64,000 bases of DNA from assembly GCA_028551475.1 (NCBI GenBank), contig CM052354.1:5749391-5813390 (forward strand), written 5' to 3'. The position numbers and the translations under genes are program-made. How positions within the stretch are numbered: position 1 is the first letter of the stretch; the number at the start of each line of letters is the position of its first letter. Below the pieces are notes generated by a model. The model ran no database searches, was not told where the DNA came from, and saw nothing but the letters and a program-made list of their open reading frames with translations. Source of the stretch: Casuarina equisetifolia. Lineage: Eukaryota > Streptophyta > Magnoliopsida > Fagales > Casuarinaceae. Positions 45,662 to 57,981 of this stretch are shown piece after piece.

Positions 45662-48600
45662 GTGACAAGTCGATGCTTTCTTCATCTTCCTGATCTAACT
45701 AATGTCTTAAACTTCAGAATTATACAGAATTTAATGCGAAAAAAAAAATCATTTTGATTGGAAGATGCACAGCAGAACTAGTAATTGACAATGCACGCTT
45801 GGTTGTGTTGGCCAATTATTGCATTTCAAATTCACGGAATGATTGGAGGAAAATAAAGACGTTGAATCCATGTCAAGGAAAAGTTTGATTAGACTGCGGA
45901 GTTGTCATCATCACAATCTGTTTTCGGATCTCCAACCACAGGTAGACCCAAAAGTTTCTCTTGTGGGGCTGCACTAAAGAAAAGAAAATATTCCTAGAAA
46001 TAATGTTTGAACAAACATGGGAATAAAGTTCTTTATGTTTTAATTTATTGACCTTTTATAATTGTACAAAGTACCGGTGGTCAAGAGGTTGTTGATCTTC
46101 TTATAATTTTATTGAAGGATGTGAGATTAATTATTCTATATATTAAGTATTATTGGGGTTAAGGTCACACATAATGAAACAAAATAAACCTGAATTCTAA
46201 TATCAGCTTAAAAATTAAAAAGTTATACTTTCATTTAAATTTCATCCCACGTATATTCGTTGATTTTATTATTTTATTCCTTAACCTTTTGATAATGGGT
46301 TGGAGAAAAAGAGAAAGAAAGTAGGTTTGCGAAGGTCTTATATTTCGGTGGGAATCTCTGGTTGTGTCAGTGAAATGGATTGAAAAGGTCAAAAGACATG
46401 ATATTCCTTAATATGTTAACAATCTTGGATGGCACCTATTGATTCTAGAAAAGGTGAAGCAACTTGTTTTCTTGACCCAAAATAAAATAAAATTTTCTCG
46501 AGAAAACTCTGTAGATTACAACACGATAATGTTAAAAAAAGGTGTGAACAAAGAAGCATGGATTTTCAAGCTTTAGAACTCTCGTGAACCAAAGTGGAAT
46601 CGTTGAGTATTGATTTTGCAAGACCTGGTGCTTTCTTTATTCCGCGGCAACGCATGACTTCGTAGGGTCCCGTAAGAAAAGTAGTGTGAAAGCTTCTTTT
46701 TTCTGGCAGATTCCCATTCAACTTTGCTCCTTTGTAATCTGTTCTTGAATAATATGCAAACTTAGCAGAGATTAATTACAAAGACTTGTCGTCATCAAGA
46801 AAACAGGAATTCAACAGAAGACTTCTGGTTTAAACATTTTCTTCTGTAAGTGAACGTGTGAAAGGACCAAGAAATGGATGAAGCATGGGTAGACTAATGC
46901 ATTGAGCAAAGAGAACAAGTACAGAACTACGCCGGTGCTGAGGAGAACCAAGCAGCCGTAAACAGAAGATAAAACCAGATCGAAAGCAACCAATGATAGG
47001 GAAAATTCAACTAATTACAACCTTATAAATTGAACTGAAACTCGCACAACTCTTTTATACATCCTCAACTATTATGCAAAGAGTCTTAGAATTGATGAGT
47101 AATCAACGATCATTTCATTATGGGGTCCTAACAAACTCCTCATTGGCCTTTGAGATCAGCAATGTTTTCTAATTCTTCACTTTACGTCTGAAAGAAGTTT
47201 TATTTCTTTGTTTAAGATCTTTTGTTATAATAAAAAAGGCTTCTACATAAAATAAAATAAAAAAACATAATTTTTCATTACATTAGTAATATGATACACA
47301 TAAGAAACAAGAGAATGAACCCTTGACATATGTGTTCAAACTTTCTTACTTAATATCTTAAAATTTGAAGATAAACCCACACTTTAATATCTTAAAGTAA
47401 AGAGAACAATCTTAAAACTCATAAATCATTAATAAAGTTAGGATTATGTTTTCTACTTCTAATTAGCATTCTCAACAATAAGGAATACGTCATATTAATA
47501 CATCAGTAACGTGGAAGACATTACATCTTGACACTTCAGTGTACAAGGTCTTCCATTGAAACAATTGTCAACTTTCTTTTGGACTTCAAGCACACTTGTG
47601 AAAGCTTATGTTGAAAATCCTACAATTGGGTTGGAAATAATCTTATCTTCTTAGAACTCATCGGCTAGGAAGCCAATGGAAAACTGCACTTTTAACGTGA
47701 ACCTTTGGGATTCTAAAGCGACGTGCAATAAAACAGGGGCCAAAAGGTTGACAGCGGCGAGGACAAAGGTGTGGCCCCCCTTCAACCAGCCAAGCGTCCT
47801 GGTCGAGTATGCATTATGCATTGAAGGAGCTGTGGTACTTGCGAGGGCCTATTTGGCTGCTTGCAACAGCTTTAGAACTCATCCCACTTTGCCATTTTCT
47901 GACGTCCCAGAACCCCAGATCCTCTTTAAGCCAAATCCCAAACCCCAAGGGTTCTCTCCTCTGCCATTCTTGCTCTCCAGGAGCCTTCAGGCCCTCATGA
48001 CATGTGCAATTAATGTCTAGGACAGAGTAGTACTTCTCGACAGTGAAATATGTAAGGTTTAAAACAATTGGATGAAAGAAACAAAAGACAAACATGGATA
48101 TGGTGTCATCCTTCTTTGCACTGGAATAGCAGAGTTCTTGGGCTTAAGTTCTTGTCTTTATTTCTCTTTGTTTGGCCAATTTTAATTACATACAACACCT
48201 CTTTTGCTAGAACACCATTGTTGGTTAGCTGCTTAAAGTAGTAACAATGATATGTGATACTAATTTTTTTGTGCATGATTTTTCTTTAGTATTAAAGTTA
48301 GTAGTTGTTTCATGTCATGAATATCTTGGCTTCTGTCATGGTTGTTTAATTAGGTGCTACTCTCTCTTAATAATGAATTTTGACATATAAAATTAGATTT
48401 TAGATCATATTCAAGCCTGGTACCTCATCAATCATATATTAGATCCATGTGATTTTACATTATTGCTTTATCAATCGTAAATTGAATTTCATGATCTTAG
48501 TACACACAAGATTATTGAACATATTAAAAGTAAATTTTTTATAAGTTCAAATGTTTTATTCTCTTCTTAATTGATAATCTTTTTTCTGGTGGGTAATTGG

Positions 48601-50900
48601 CATGAGGGATCCCAGTACACACAACAAGCATGTACCCAATTTATGCACGCAAGGTTAAATTTAAATCTTACAATTGAAATTTCCACTAATTGGCTAACAA
48701 CAATAAAAAAAATTGAATTGGGAGCTTGAAGTCAAAAGCCAATAACTCTACCACTCACTTATTACCTTGATTTTTTATCGAGACATTTTTTAACATTCAA
48801 AAATCTTTCAAAAAAAAAAAAACATTGAACTACCAACTGCCTGTAAAGTAAAGTGAAGGAAGATTTTAACCCAAAACGGCAAATGCCCTTTTTATATAAC
48901 CTGCTTGCTAGTCTATAAATACGGATATTCTCTGAACCTAGATGCCGATTCAGGAAGAAGCCACTGTAAAAGGACAAGAGGAAACATCACACTTGTTGTC
49001 AAAAGTGCATTACTACATAATTTAGAAGAATATTTACCGTTGGTTTCTGCATTCCAGGATCTGCATTATCCATATTGAATCTTCCGATGCCTATTTTAAT
49101 AACAATTCTGCAGAATCCTGCGCATCCTCAGAGCGGCGGTTTCGGCCTTTCCGGTGACATCTAGAGTTGTTTTAGCGTGATGCAACTCGTAATAAACAAT
49201 CTTTGTTCTTCGATTAGAAGTATCTTGTCAACAAGATGAACATGTGCAAAGGTTCTATGGATTTGCATAGAAAATTGTTGCTGGTTTCTCCATCCAATGG
49301 TCCAAATCTAGGAAGATATTCCCAATGAATATCTTATCGTAAGGGGAAACTATTACATTTCCCTTTTTAAAAACAAAATTAAATAAAATGTCCATGTACT
49401 TAAAGAAAAGAGTGAAAAAAAAAAAAACAAGTTAGTGTATAAGTCAACATGCTAGTAGGCCAATAATTAGTTACTAGCTGTTTAGGATTTTGATCTTAGA
49501 TTCAATTTCCCACATCTTTAGAAAACTTTTTAGAAGAAAAAAATTAGTACGTTGAAGTGGTGACTTAGTGAGGATCTTAAAAAATTGTTTTTTTTTTAAA
49601 AAAAAATATGTTAACTTTTTATTCAAAAAAAGTACATTTGGACAGGCTGATGGAAAGGAAAAATGATTATAGTTGGTTAATAAAAACCCCGACTCATCAT
49701 TACATTCATACTTCTATATTCTTTCGAGATACGGACTGGAACAACCATTTTGTGATAGTTCCAAAGATGTCTCCTTTGCCTGACCCACTAAATGTTACAT
49801 CACTTCACATGCTCCAAGCAGGCAATGTTATGGAGAATCCTGAATTTCATAGGCAACAGATATACTTAAGCAATTTTAAATCTCAACCACCTTATAATCT
49901 TCATTTAAAATAAATAAATAAATAAATAAATAAAACCCTTTTGCTGACATTGACCATCCGGCCAACTTCAAGATCCAACCCCTTGAATCATACCCTTTTT
50001 AAATATTCCCAACTTTGACTAGGTCCACAAAACTCTTTGAACACCATTAGTTTAACTTTAACCACCAACTTTACAACTCTAAATCACACCAACACATTCT
50101 AAAACCTACCAAATCCAATTGAACTCAGCTCGACCTTTCAGTTAAGATTTGGACAAATTCAATCAACTCAAAAAATATTTATAAATAACATTCAATTTGT
50201 TGTAGATCCGTCAATTAAAATATGAGAAGATCATATAGTGAATCATAATATTCTTGTTAAGCTGAAAATTAGTGTTGTCTCAAGTTAGGGAACTAAAGTA
50301 CATGTATTTGCATATTTTGAAATATTTGGACCTTGGAGTTATTCTTGAGTTAGGCATAATGTCATTTTGGCACTTATTGAACTAAAGTACAGTCATATCC
50401 ACATGCAAGTGGGACCATAATGCAAAATCATGATGAGTGTCATGGATCATAAGGTAGTTAACAGCAAGAGATTCTTCAACTAACCTCAACCTAATCAATC
50501 ATACACTCAATGACTCAATCTAGTTGGCATCACCAGAACCCAATACTTGCAAGTCCTCCAAGAGAATGGTCCAAAGAAAGCCACAACACATCACAAAATG
50601 CCATCATCACATGCACCATCCATTTTTTTTTTGTCTAAATAAATGAGAAGAAGTACAAATATGAAACCCCAGAAAAAAGATAATTACTATCATTAAGAAA
50701 TGAGCAATTCAGGTACAAGCCACACTCACTCAAATTGCATATCTCAATTACATAGCTCAATTTCCATCCAACCCAAAAAAGAGAAAAAGAAATATTAGTC
50801 TAATCTTTTTTCTAGCTGTTAATTAATAAAGAGTAGAGATAATGCTAAGATATTGTTATAATGATTTTATTTTAATTTTTCCGGTTTCTACAAGGACAAA
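45662..50900. other. Mostly non-coding; a few exon-like frames
   Basis: On the minus strand, a pyrimidine-rich 3' splice-site-like stretch near 45,990 leads into about 27 codons ending '...KTDCDDDNSAV' and a stop near 45,894. A 66-codon open stretch also lies between about 46,780 and 46,580. On the plus strand 47,676-48,020 is a GC-richer 114-codon frame starting at ATG. None is recognisable. An (AAAT)n run lies at 49,907-49,934. I see no complete gene. Confidence 0.35.
50866..50871 (-). terminator. Possible polyadenylation signal of the 215-residue gene
   Basis: AATAAA on the minus strand, about 35 bp after the stop codon. Plausible but a common string. Confidence 0.3.
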
Positions 50901-50903
50901 AAT

Positions 50904-51551
50904 TCAACCTCTGTACAAAGGAGACCGTTCCTGCACCACCCTAGCGAACTTTGACTGCCGGAAAGCCTTTATTGGACTTGGAAAATACCAACCCCTTCCT
51001 TTTCCTCTGGTCTCTCCGGCGGCGGCGCGGGAATCGGATGACACTGGGACTGCGACGGATCTCGACCTCAACATCATCGTTTTCCTTGACCTAATTTCTT
51101 CGTCTTCTTCGTTCGTCTCGACTTTCTTGCTCTTCTGCAACTTGAACACCGACCAAATCGAGGCCGATTTGCTCTTGCCCGACACCGACGGCGATGGTTC
51201 TTTCGGTTCATCGTCGGTGCCGAGGAAGCGTGACCGGGAACGGAGAAAGGGGATCGCGAGCGATCTAGCCCGCCTCAACGACGGCTCGCTTTCTATCAGA
51301 TTGGAGACTCTCCCGACGGCTCCCACGCCGTCGGACGAGAAGCGAGAGAAGGACGACGACGAAGACGACGAGGAAGACGTCGTCGCAGCAGTAGCGTTCA
51401 CGTAGCAAGGGCAGGGCCTCACGTTGGCGCACTCGGGACAGAGCATGGAGAGCTGCTCATGAAGACACTTCGGGCATATCCCCGTCCGGCGACGCTTCGA
51501 CGGATGCCTGGAACATTTCCAGACCTCTTCTTCATCCGCATAAAACGCCAT
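50904..51551 (-). CDS. Uncharacterised plant protein with N-terminal Cys/His cluster, 215 residues
   Basis: Single open frame, ATG at the complement of 51,549-51,551, much GC-richer than its surroundings. Residues 13-49 hold C13, H16, C26, C29, C38, C41, C47 and C49 (C-x2-H ... C-x2-C ... C-x2-C ... C-x-C), a likely zinc-binding module. It resembles the 'CxxHP...GxCxxCLxERL' start of plant OCTOPUS/DUF740-type proteins, but the long DUF740 body is missing. After it come a serine run (59-67), a middle rich in Arg-Ser pairs ('RSRSR'), an acidic 'EEDEEIRSR' stretch, and a conserved-looking basic end with 'GWYFPSPIKAFRQSKFARV'. No signal peptide or membrane segment. Most of it looks disordered and phosphorylatable. 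Function unknown; a membrane-edge adaptor role is only a guess from OCTOPUS. Confidence 0.85.
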   Translation of the reverse strand: MAFYADEEEVWKCSRHPSKRRRTGICPKCLHEQLSMLCPECANVRPCPCYVNATAATTSSSSSSSSSFSRFSSDGVGAVGRVSNLIESEPSLRRARSLAIPFLRSRSRFLGTDDEPKEPSPSVSGKSKSASIWSVFKLQKSKKVETNEEDEEIRSRKTMMLRSRSVAVPVSSDSRAAAGETRGKGRGWYFPSPIKAFRQSKFARVVQERSPLYRG

Positions 51552-51666
51552 TTCATGAACCCAAAACCTAGATTGTCTTCTTCTTAACTAAAAACTTTCT
51601 CGGACTTTCTCTGGGATTTTCTCCCTGATTTTCTCGCCCGTCTCTGTGGCTTCCCTTCGGCTGAGG

Positions 51667-51747
51667 TTTTAAAAAGGGGAGGTTTGATTGGTGGGAGACA
51701 GAGTAACCATGGTTAAGCCTCCTGCGTGGTAACCCTTAACCAAGGTT
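51667..51747 (-). promoter_or_regulatory. Probable promoter of the 215-residue gene
   Basis: Upstream of the ATG on the minus strand are a TATA-like ttttaaaacc (about 51,667-51,676), a CCAAT box (51,687-51,691) and a near-perfect inverted repeat, aaccatggttaag at 51,705-51,717 against cttaaccaaggtt at 51,735-51,747 (12 of 13). Its ggttaa cores resemble GT/MYB sites. Confidence 0.4.
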
Positions 51748-54200
51748 GTCGCTTGGCAAACTTTGTTGGACTGAAATGCCACGTTTTTTTGAGTTTCACA
51801 CGTGTGCACACGAGTCTGGTCGGGTAGTTGGGTCCCTCGGTGAAAAGCTTGATTGATTGAATCCTAAACGGGGTGTCGTGTGATGTTTTTCTTGATGTTT
51901 TTGATTGTGGGTTTTGACGTTGTCATGGTCTTTTTACTGCAGCCTTTGTTGAGTTCTGACCACTTGATTGCAGAGTCAGTCGTCAAAACTATCCCATCGG
52001 AAGTCTAAAGAATCAGCTTCTTTAAAGTAATATTTAATTATCTAAGCAGTAAAACTTGCATATCATATCATGAATAGTTCAAAATAGACCTTTTAAGCCT
52101 AAGTTTAACATAATTAGTCTTAGTTAATCATAAGGGTGTTGGTCTAGTTAAGCCATTTAACTTGAGAACTATCACACCCGTGCTCTTTTAGACCTTTTCT
52201 TTTCTTTGTTTTCTGTTTAGCATAATACTATTTAAGAGTTAGTTCTTGACAGCTTAAGCTATTATTAGATATGGGGTTCGAGACAAAAGCCTCCCTCTTT
52301 CTTCATCTAATGAAAAAAAAAAGTCACTTAAGACTATCAAATGTTATAAATTGTAACTTCGAGTTAATGATATTTTGACATATTGTACTAATTTAATTAT
52401 GATGTCATTTTAGAAAATGAATAAAGATTTTGTACATAATTAAGTACTTCTAATGTAACGTTTAAGCTTAGGGTCGAGGTAATTGTTGGCCCAAAATTGA
52501 ACTTTAATTCATATATCTTTAGATGGTAACATTAATTGAGCCTTCCATAATCAAATGATAATGGTGACCTTAATGTTCTTTATGCAGAATAAATGGACTC
52601 GTGTTTGGGATAATTATTCATTTTTTCATTTTTTCATTTTTAATACAATACCATAGGAGAATGTCAAACCCCATAAACTCCTACAACTTTAGGTTAATGG
52701 TATTTTCTTGGAATTTAATATTGCTTTTGAAAGATCTTTTTTTGAATAACGTAAATATTTATGCTTCTTTAGACTTGTTTTAGTTTTTATAGCTTAGACT
52801 TTGAAGATAAATGAATATTTAGTGGATGATCGTGAACCCTTCAGTAAAAAGTGAATTGCTAATCAGCTTTGACTATGTCAAAATAACCAACCAATATACA
52901 AGTTATTATATTGGATTAGTATTGATGGCAAAAGTTTCACATAAAAAATATATGACTATTAAATAATATAATTTTACTTTTGGGTTAGATATTGAGTTTT
53001 CTTAGAACTAGAAAGGTTATGCTTCTCCAACTTTACCATACTAGAAGTTTATGTTGTACCAAAGCCATTAGTGATTACAAGCTCGGGAAAATGCGCAGCC
53101 CCAACTAGTCTAACTCATTTATCACTTGTTAGAAATCTCGTCCATTCACACAAGCCTATACGTCGCTATCATAAACCAGACAAACGCATTTATTCACCCT
53201 TCTGTCTATGCATGGAAAAACACCATTCCATTGGAGAGGTTCTCTCTTGCGTGGGGCTCTAACCATGTGGAGTTTGTATGTTTTTCTTGTGTAGCAAACA
53301 CCTACCAAAATCAAAAGAAGGATCAAGTGTGAAGGAAGAAAATTAGACTATTCTAATATGATAATGACAATAAAGACAGTTAAAGAAAAACAGCATGAGT
53401 GCTAAACAGACCATTCCCTCGAGTTCCTTTTCTTCTTCAACTTTCTTATTGATTGTTCTTGTTCCTATTACAGCGATCATAATGGTTGGGATGTAACTGT
53501 GAAAGACTAATTCTTCATTGAAGAATACAAGAAAGAAAAGTAGAGAAGGACAAAGCATCCATCTGCATCGTGCTTTAACGGTGTAACGACACGAATTCAG
53601 CCTCCTAAATCAAACCGCTGGTTTGGAAATTCTTCGTTTTGACTCCATATGTTGAGATTATTATTTTCGTGTTGACTTAGGATAATGACCAAACAAGTGT
53701 CGCTTATACATTGCTTATACATGGGAATTGTCAAAAATGTGAGGAAGAAAACTCTTATTAGTTCGATCCCCTGAAGTTTTCAACGTTGTTTTCAACGTAA
53801 AATTTCTCAGCACCCCAAGCAGAAAGGCACCAATATGACGTTCTCCTTGACACGAACATGAGCAGAAGATATCAACTAAAGCAAATGACTCCTTTGACAT
53901 TATATATCTAAGTGACATTCCTTTATTAAATCAAACGATTCCATTTTCCAAGTTGGCCAAATCAAGTAGTTTACTGAAGAGGAGTTAGCTCTTGGGTTGG
54001 CTTATGAGCCTATTTTTAGTAATATCATTTTTTTTTTATTTTTATGAATATGTGAAATTAAGAACAAAAGAAAACTAAAGTTGAAATCTTGTAATTATGA
54101 CACAACAAAATATTTTTTTGGAAGGGTTTAATATTCATAAATAGAGATACTCTCTCATATATTACTTTTCTAATGTTTGTCAACAAAATTGGTATTTTAA
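51748..54200. other. AT-rich intergenic, nothing recognised
   Basis: Short frames on both strands, none recognisable. A 'ggggttcgagac' box-B-like string near 52,273 with an A-run after it could be a SINE tail, but no matching box A is at the right distance. Confidence 0.5.
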
Positions 54201-54289
54201 CAACTTTATTTTGGAAACATCCATATGCAATAGATACATATTAAAAAGAGAAAGCTTAAGATACATCATTGTATTTTGGTGTATAAAAG

Positions 54290-55215
54290 TTTTACCTATG
54301 TTTTCTATTATTAAGGATGATATGTTGTCCTTAAAAGGAAAGAAAAAAAAATCAAATAGTAAAATGAGTTTTTTTTTAGATAGGATATTTGGGGTTAAGT
54401 CGCTATCTTATGGTCAACTTGGGTTAGCCACCAACGTTGAACATTGGCATGTTTAAAAGGTAACCATCAACTTGATAATAAACTTCTATCTAATTTGACT
54501 TACTTGGAGGACATTAACACACGTGGGACCCTATCGGTTAGGTAATGCAAATGATGTAAAACAAAGAATTTTTATCTTAATCCCTCAATTATTGATCGAC
54601 GTTCAATTTTGACCCAAAAATACCAACTTTATCAAATTAATGCCTGATTGTTTTGGGAAAATAGTTCAAGGTTAACCTTGACAACATTGACAAAATCAAA
54701 AATTTGACCAGAAAATTCTTCATAATAGGGACAGAAATAGGAACAATGATTACAAAAGTGAAATGATCAATAATTTATGAACAAACATAAACTCCAACAA
54801 ATAATTCAAGAATGAAAATCAAAATTAATTTTAACATGAACTTTGATTGTTCCCTTTCAAGATGAACACAAGAAAGTCAATCAAAGTTCTTGATCCTCAA
54901 CAAAGTTGTCATATGCAAATTCTCTCTTAAATTACTAGATTAGGGCTTTTGTTAGATGGATTTAAGTGAGAGCGACTGAATCCACCAAAGCCTAGAGATT
55001 CTATGGGCTAAGTCTCCGGTCTAAAGAGGGAAGAGAGCAGCTCGTAAAAATCCACGGAAAATATTATGGGCCCTGTTGGGCCGAAATTACACAGGCTTGT
55101 TAGGTCCAAAAATATACATTGGGCCTTGGTGGGCCGACAGCACATGATCCTAAGCCCAAGAATTGGTACTTATTGGGTATAGCATTTGTGAGCTTCTTAT
55201 TTCACATACAAGACA
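54290..55215. repeat. Tandem duplication, left copy
   Basis: Matches 55,650-56,820 in order: 'gatatgttg(t/c)ccttaaaaggaaag', 'cttggaggacatta', 'gattgttccctttcaagat', 'gtgagagcgactgaatc' and 'tgggtatagcat'. The copies differ by many substitutions and indels. No gene seen. Confidence 0.8.
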
Positions 55216-55236
55216 CAAGCCATTCAATTTTGAAGT

Positions 55237-55584
55237 TGTTAAGGACAAAGTTCTATATGAGAAATAAAGTATTAAATGTAAAAACTATTCTTCCAACTCA
55301 TAAATTAACTCCTATGTTAGACTATGGTCTTTTTTAATGGTATCAAAGCTAAATTGATTCTCCTGAACTCCTATTCAATATTGAACTCATTAAATATACT
55401 TGGTTGGTTTGTAAGAGTGTTTATTCCATGCTAATCAATCATCTGTCCATGATACATTTGGTAGAGAAGTGTTGAAGACAAAAGTTCACATTAAAATAAA
55501 ATAATTATTTGGTAACATTTAAATATAAAAATTGTTCCCCCAACTAATGAATTAGCTTTTTAATTAGACAATGAATCTTTCTAA
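55237..55584 (+). mobile_element. TRIM-type miniature LTR element (about 348 bp)
   Basis: LTR-like repeats of about 100-115 bp start tgttaaggacaaa (55,237) and tgttgaagacaaa (55,470). tggtatcaaagc at 55,338-55,349 is the tRNA-Met primer site, and purine-rich ggtagagaag directly precedes the right LTR. The 130-bp interior has no coding. It lies between the two copies of the tandem duplication. Confidence 0.65.
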
Positions 55585-55649
55585 TACAAGTGAGCCATCT
55601 TACATGAACTTTGATCATTAGCAAGCCCATAGTTCCATTTTGAAGTATA

Positions 55650-56820
55650 AACGTTTTCCATATGTCTGGTTTTTTATAATTAAGCATGATATGTTGCCCT
55701 TAAAAGGAAAGACGAAAATAATCAATTAGTTAAGTCACTGTCATATGGTCAGTTCGGGGTACCCACCAACATTGAATATTTTATACACTTACGTTTAAAG
55801 GTAATCAACTTGATAATTAACTTATATCTAATCTCATTCACTTGGAGGACATTATCACTCGTGGGACACTCTTGGTTGGGTAATCCAAATGATGTGAAAC
55901 AGAGAAAAATTTTATCTTACTCCCTATATTATGAGTCAACGTTCAATTTTGAACCAAAAACACTAACTTTATCTAATAATGCTTGATTACTTTTTAAAGT
56001 AGCTAAAGCTTAACCTTGACAAAATCAAAAAGGTCACCTTTACAACTTCTTGGTCTCATCAGTAGCTGGGATCAAAAGTGACGATAAAATTCTTCATATT
56101 AGGCACAGAAACAGGAACAACGATGACACTGAAATGCTCGTATAACATCATTGACAAAACTAAAGTGGCCAATAATTTATGGACAAATGTAAAGACCATT
56201 AGGGCTAAATTATTCCAGTGTATCAAAACATAGTGTAAAATAACTTCGATTGTTCCCTTTCAAGATTACTACAAGAAAATTAATCAAAGCTCATGATCAT
56301 CACCGAAATGTTCATTTGCAAATTCTCTCGTAAATTAAAAATTTTGGAATTACTACTCTAAAGTTCTAATTTATTTCCAAACTTTCACCTCATCATTTCT
56401 TAACTAATGTCAAAACTAATATATTAGCAGCATACACTTAATTAACCTGCAATTGTTATCCCCATCCCACCGCTATCTATGAATTTTGACATAATTCGAT
56501 GTGAAGTTGACAGGAAAGTTAATCTGGTATTAGGATATTGGTCACGAAATGGTATTTAGATTTGGGCCTTTGTTACAGGGATTTAGGTGAGAGCGATTGA
56601 ATCAACCAAGTCTGGAGATTCAATGGGCTGTCTCCGTTCTAAAGAAGGAGCCATGAAAGTTCTGTTTGGCCCAAATTATAATTCTAGAAGCTGTTACAAG
56701 CTAAGTAAACAATGGGCCTCAATTGGACAGACTAGGTCCTGAAATAAAGCCCACTAACTAGTACCTCTTGGGCATAGCATGTCTGAGCTTCCTGTTGCAC
56801 AAACGGAACAAGGTAATCAA
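55650..56820. repeat. Tandem duplication, right copy
   Basis: Pair of 54,290-55,215. It is longer by an insertion-like stretch near 56,340-56,540. Confidence 0.8.
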
Positions 56821-57840
56821 GCCACTGAATTCTTAAAGAAAGCAGTCTTCATCTTTTCAACTATCAAGCAAAGAGGATACAAACTTTATTAATCACTAAA
56901 AATTATCGCTAATTAGGTCTCTCCCAAATTCTACAACAAAAAAACAATCTAAAAGGTTTATGCAACAAAAAAAGGCTACAAGAGTCTTATACTTTCAATT
57001 TCAAACTTCAAAATTTTGTGACTATTTTTGTTGAAAAAGATTTGTCAATTTGCTAGTAGCTCAATGGAGCTATTAGTCTAATTTCGTGACCATACACCCT
57101 TTTCCATGCCCCAAGTTCTAGTAGCTCATAAATATTTGAGAGGTCTATCACATGAAAGATTAAGATTGGAGCCTCCTCTTTCTTAATAAATTCTTTAAAA
57201 TTTTCTCATTCCCATTTGTGATAAAAATAAAATAAAATAAATAAAATACACCCTTTGCTTAACCTTTTTGGCCTTACCTAACTTTAGGATGGTGTATAAA
57301 AGAGAAAGAAAAGTGTTAATGACATTAAGGTTTGATTTTCATATTGTCAAGTTGCTAACAATGAGTCTTCCAGTGTATCCAAATACCAGCTTTTGTAGAG
57401 CAGCAAGTAGTACTTTTTTATGTTATTTTCCCGAGAAAGTTGCAAAAAAGTACAAGTAGAGTTCGAAGTAACCATCCGACGCCGGAAGCACCGAGATTGT
57501 GCAGGCACCAAAGATTTAACAGTGTCTGCCACCCTTTACATAATTGGACTCGCTTTACGTCCCTATCAGTTTCTGGTAACCATCCCATTTTGGTTAGAAA
57601 GATGAACAATTCCATTTCAAAACGCAAAGCAACACAAAGCCGAAAAAGCAGGAAGAATCTCTATTATTATCGCCCATTTTCCACTGTTCGTGCTTCAATC
57701 AATAATGGAATACACTTCTGCAGAATGAGGTAGTTTCCTTTCACACGGAAATCTGCAGAGCATCTCCTTTTCCTGCATTCTTCTCAGGTTCCGATTTGAT
57801 TTCTTCCATTGACCGTGGCTTCTTTCACATGTAAGTTTCT
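56821..57840. other. Intergenic, nothing recognised
   Basis: Overlapping short frames on both strands near 57,268-57,733, none recognisable. Confidence 0.5.
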
Positions 57841-57981
57841 ATGAAGGTCTTTCTTTTTGGTTCAACCAAGGAATGGGCCTATGACGGGAGTTTCTTAGAA
57901 AGAATTCTATCGAACTTCCCCACCAATTCCCTTTACACCACCGACCTCCTGAACATCAATTTGGAGATTTTCAAACTCTGA
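57841..57981 (+). CDS. Possible short coding stretch, 46 residues (unrecognised)
   Basis: The frame from ATG to TGA has many codons ending in C in its second half, unlike the AT-rich surroundings. It reads 'MKVFLFGSTKEWAYDGSF' and on to 'LYTTDLLNINLEIFKL'. I know no family. It may be a gene fragment, an exon or chance. Confidence 0.15.
   Translation: MKVFLFGSTKEWAYDGSFLERILSNFPTNSLYTTDLLNINLEIFKL

Noticed and set aside
48590-48800. tRNA-like or SINE-like piece on the minus strand ('gtgagtggtagagttattgg')
   Set aside because: The A and B box spacing does not fit a tRNA promoter, and no tail or target duplication was found.
50842-51405. 187-codon plus-strand frame opposite the 215-residue gene
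   Set aside because: Antisense shadow. The minus-strand frame has the Cys/His cluster, a proper ATG and a promoter; this one has no recognisable content.
52130-52330. SINE suggested by 'ggggttcgagac' and an A-run
   Set aside because: Box B alone is present and no box A lies at the right distance.
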